37,659 nt of DNA from Rhodobacterales bacterium (GTDB taxonomy: Bacteria; Pseudomonadota; Alphaproteobacteria; Caulobacterales; Hyphomonadaceae). The stretch's first letter is position 1; each line of letters begins with the position of its first letter. This document shows, piece by piece, positions 36,459-37,659 of the stretch. Where the stretch lies: positions 1-37,659 of the forward strand of contig JACXUV010000027.1 of assembly GCA_014763715.1 (NCBI GenBank). The letters are read 5' to 3'. A model generated the notes under the pieces. It did not search any database. It was not told the origin of the DNA and worked only from the letters and a program-made list of their open reading frames with translations. The position numbers were made by a program, and so were the translations under genes.

Positions 36459-37531
36459 AGAAGATCCCGCGGACAAGGTCGCAAGACCGCAGCCTGATGA
36501 CCTGTGTGGGCTGGGTGTTCAAATTCCTGCTTGGCCTGTTTGTGGGCGTGCATGTCTATGGGCTGGTGCTGAAGGCGGCGCCGGTCCCGGGGACGGTGCT
36601 GATGGCCCAGCGCGCGCTGGAGGGGGAAACCATCCGGCGGCAGATGGTGTCGATCGACGATATCTCCCCCAATCTGGTTCTGGCCGTGATCGCGGCGGAG
36701 GATACGCGCTTCTGCCAGCATAGCGGCGTGGACCGGGATGCGATCGAACAGGCGATCAGCGATTACAAGCAGGGCAAGGGCCTGCGCGGCGCCTCCACGA
36801 TTACCCAGCAGACGGCGAAGAATGTCTTCCTGTGGAATGGCGGCGGCTTTGCCCGCAAGGCGGTGGAGGCCTGGTTCGCAACCTTCATTGACGGCATGTG
36901 GGGCAAGCGCCGGGTGATGGAAGCCTATCTGAACGTGGCCGAATGGGGCGACGGGATTTTCGGGGCAGAGGCCGCCGCGCAGGCGCGCTTTGGAAAGTCT
37001 GCCGCCGACCTGACGGAACGCGAAGCGGCGCTTCTGGCGGCGGTGCTGCCCAGTCCGAACAAGTGGCGGCTCGATCCGCCGGGGCCTTATGTCTCGCAGC
37101 GCGCTGGAACGCTACAGGCGCGGATGCGGGTCGTCCGTTCCGAAGGGCTGGCGGCCTGTGTGCTGGACGAACAGGCCGCGCGCCGCAAGCCGGCCGGGCC
37201 GAAACCGTCTGCTCCCAAACCATCCGCGTCGGAAGGCGTGCGCCCGGAAACACCTGCCGCCCGGCCGGACCTGCCAGAGCTGCCGCCGGTTCCGGAGGAG
37301 GGGCCAGAATCTCTTGCTGAAGCCCTTCCTGAAGTTCTGCCGGAAGATGAGGCCGAGACCGAGGCACCGGACGATTTCGACAGTTTCCTTCAGGACGCGC
37401 AGGACCGGTTCCAGGAAGGGGGGGCCGCGCCCGAACCCGATACCCCTGAGACGGATGCGCCGCCTGCGGACGAGGCGGGTCCGACCGACCTGCGCCCCCG
37501 CACGCTGGACCCCGGCGACAGCCCGGAATAA
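36455..37531 (+). CDS. mtgA: Monofunctional peptidoglycan transglycosylase with acidic C-terminal extension
   Basis: A 358-residue GT51 enzyme that polymerises lipid II glycan chains. An N-terminal anchor at about 16-39 is followed by the catalytic motif [14 protein letters not shown], with the general base Glu at residue 82. The other motifs are [32 protein letters not shown] with [12 protein letters not shown], and [17 protein letters not shown]. coli MtgA has 242 residues and ends soon after this. Here a ~130-residue Pro/Glu/Asp-rich tail ([33 protein letters not shown]) follows. I choose ATG 36455, where ATGA overlaps the queG stop; ATG 36440 is an alternative. Confidence 0.93.
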   Translation: MKKIPRTRSQDRSLMTCVGWVFKFLLGLFVGVHVYGLVLKAAPVPGTVLMAQRALEGETIRRQMVSIDDISPNLVLAVIAAEDTRFCQHSGVDRDAIEQAISDYKQGKGLRGASTITQQTAKNVFLWNGGGFARKAVEAWFATFIDGMWGKRRVMEAYLNVAEWGDGIFGAEAAAQARFGKSAADLTEREAALLAAVLPSPNKWRLDPPGPYVSQRAGTLQARMRVVRSEGLAACVLDEQAARRKPAGPKPSAPKPSASEGVRPETPAARPDLPELPPVPEEGPESLAEALPEVLPEDEAETEAPDDFDSFLQDAQDRFQEGGAAPEPDTPETDAPPADEAGPTDLRPRTLDPGDSPE

Positions 37532-37625
37532 CCGCCAGCACATGCGGCGCCCGTGAAGGCGCTTGGTGGGGGCTGGTTTTCGGGGGCAGGTTCGGGGTTA
37601 CGAGTCCGGCAGGGGCAGGCGTAAG

Positions 37626-37659
37626 CCCCTCTCCCTTGGGAGAGGGGGTGGGGTGAGGG
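37626..37659. repeat. REP-like palindromic repeat at the window edge
   Basis: CCCCTCTCCC (37626-37635), TT, GGGAGAGGGG (37638-37647) is a perfect 10-bp inverted repeat, followed by GTGGGGTGAGGG. This CCTCTCCC/GGGAGAGG + GGGTGAGGG module is a familiar dispersed intergenic repeat in many proteobacterial genomes. Only one copy lies in the window, so its copy number here cannot be judged. It sits 94 bp after mtgA and may also act as its terminator. Confidence 0.7.

Overview
The window is GC-rich, densely packed alphaproteobacterial chromosome. A Hyphomonadaceae/Caulobacterales-type marine bacterium is the best guess (inference). The reasons are a fused-length cytochrome b with Rhodobacter-like haem-ligand positions in a petABC operon, the ~1600-residue NAD-glutamate dehydrogenase, a CCA-adding enzyme without a visible HD domain, a DUF6111 protein, and the MoxR/DUF58/BatA-like/DUF4159 operon. 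Most genes are chromosomal housekeeping or envelope functions. I found no prophage, transposase, CRISPR array, rRNA or tRNA.

Layout. 1-3.9 kb: the first codons of a divergent minus-strand gene, a likely operator region, an EmrA/EmrB-type drug-efflux pair and an unknown protein. 3.9-11.3 kb (minus strand): a tightly coupled five-gene operon read as moxR AAA+ ATPase, small lipoprotein, DUF58, BatA-like/DUF4159 membrane protein, and vWA membrane protein, mostly joined by ATGA overlaps. 11.4-13.2 kb: a DUF1285 gene, an A/T-rich DUF2059-like secreted protein, a decayed copy of the DUF1285 3' end, and a small secreted unknown. 13.3-17.1 kb: CoA-type NUDIX hydrolase, DUF6111, CCA nucleotidyltransferase, TspO and HemF (the last two on minus; both are linked to tetrapyrroles). 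17.3-21.7 kb: petABC (cytochrome bc1), then a GNAT acetyltransferase and MTA phosphorylase. 21.8-25.6 kb: an unknown membrane/coiled-coil protein, a HerA-like DUF853 ATPase and an AI-2E/PerM permease. 25.6-30.8 kb: a 346-bp intergenic region with a promoter-like site, two strong hairpins with C-rich loops and a perfect operator-like palindrome, then NAD-glutamate dehydrogenase and a strong terminator. 30.8-37.5 kb: M1 aminopeptidase lipoprotein (minus), then GST-like protein, unknown periplasmic protein, QueG and MtgA, the last three translationally coupled. The window ends in a dispersed-type palindromic repeat.

The most unusual signal lies between 9.7 and 12.8 kb. Two A/T-rich orphan genes encoding exported proteins sit in or beside conserved genes, and each is bordered by what looks like a diverged copy of one end of the neighbouring gene. 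One copy is the last 39 codons of the DUF1285 gene, with no indels and 80 of 117 bases identical. The other is the first ~14 codons of the DUF58 gene. This suggests single-gene cargo insertion that rebuilds the end of the host gene. A second candidate is an unannotated small or leader RNA upstream of the glutamate dehydrogenase gene.
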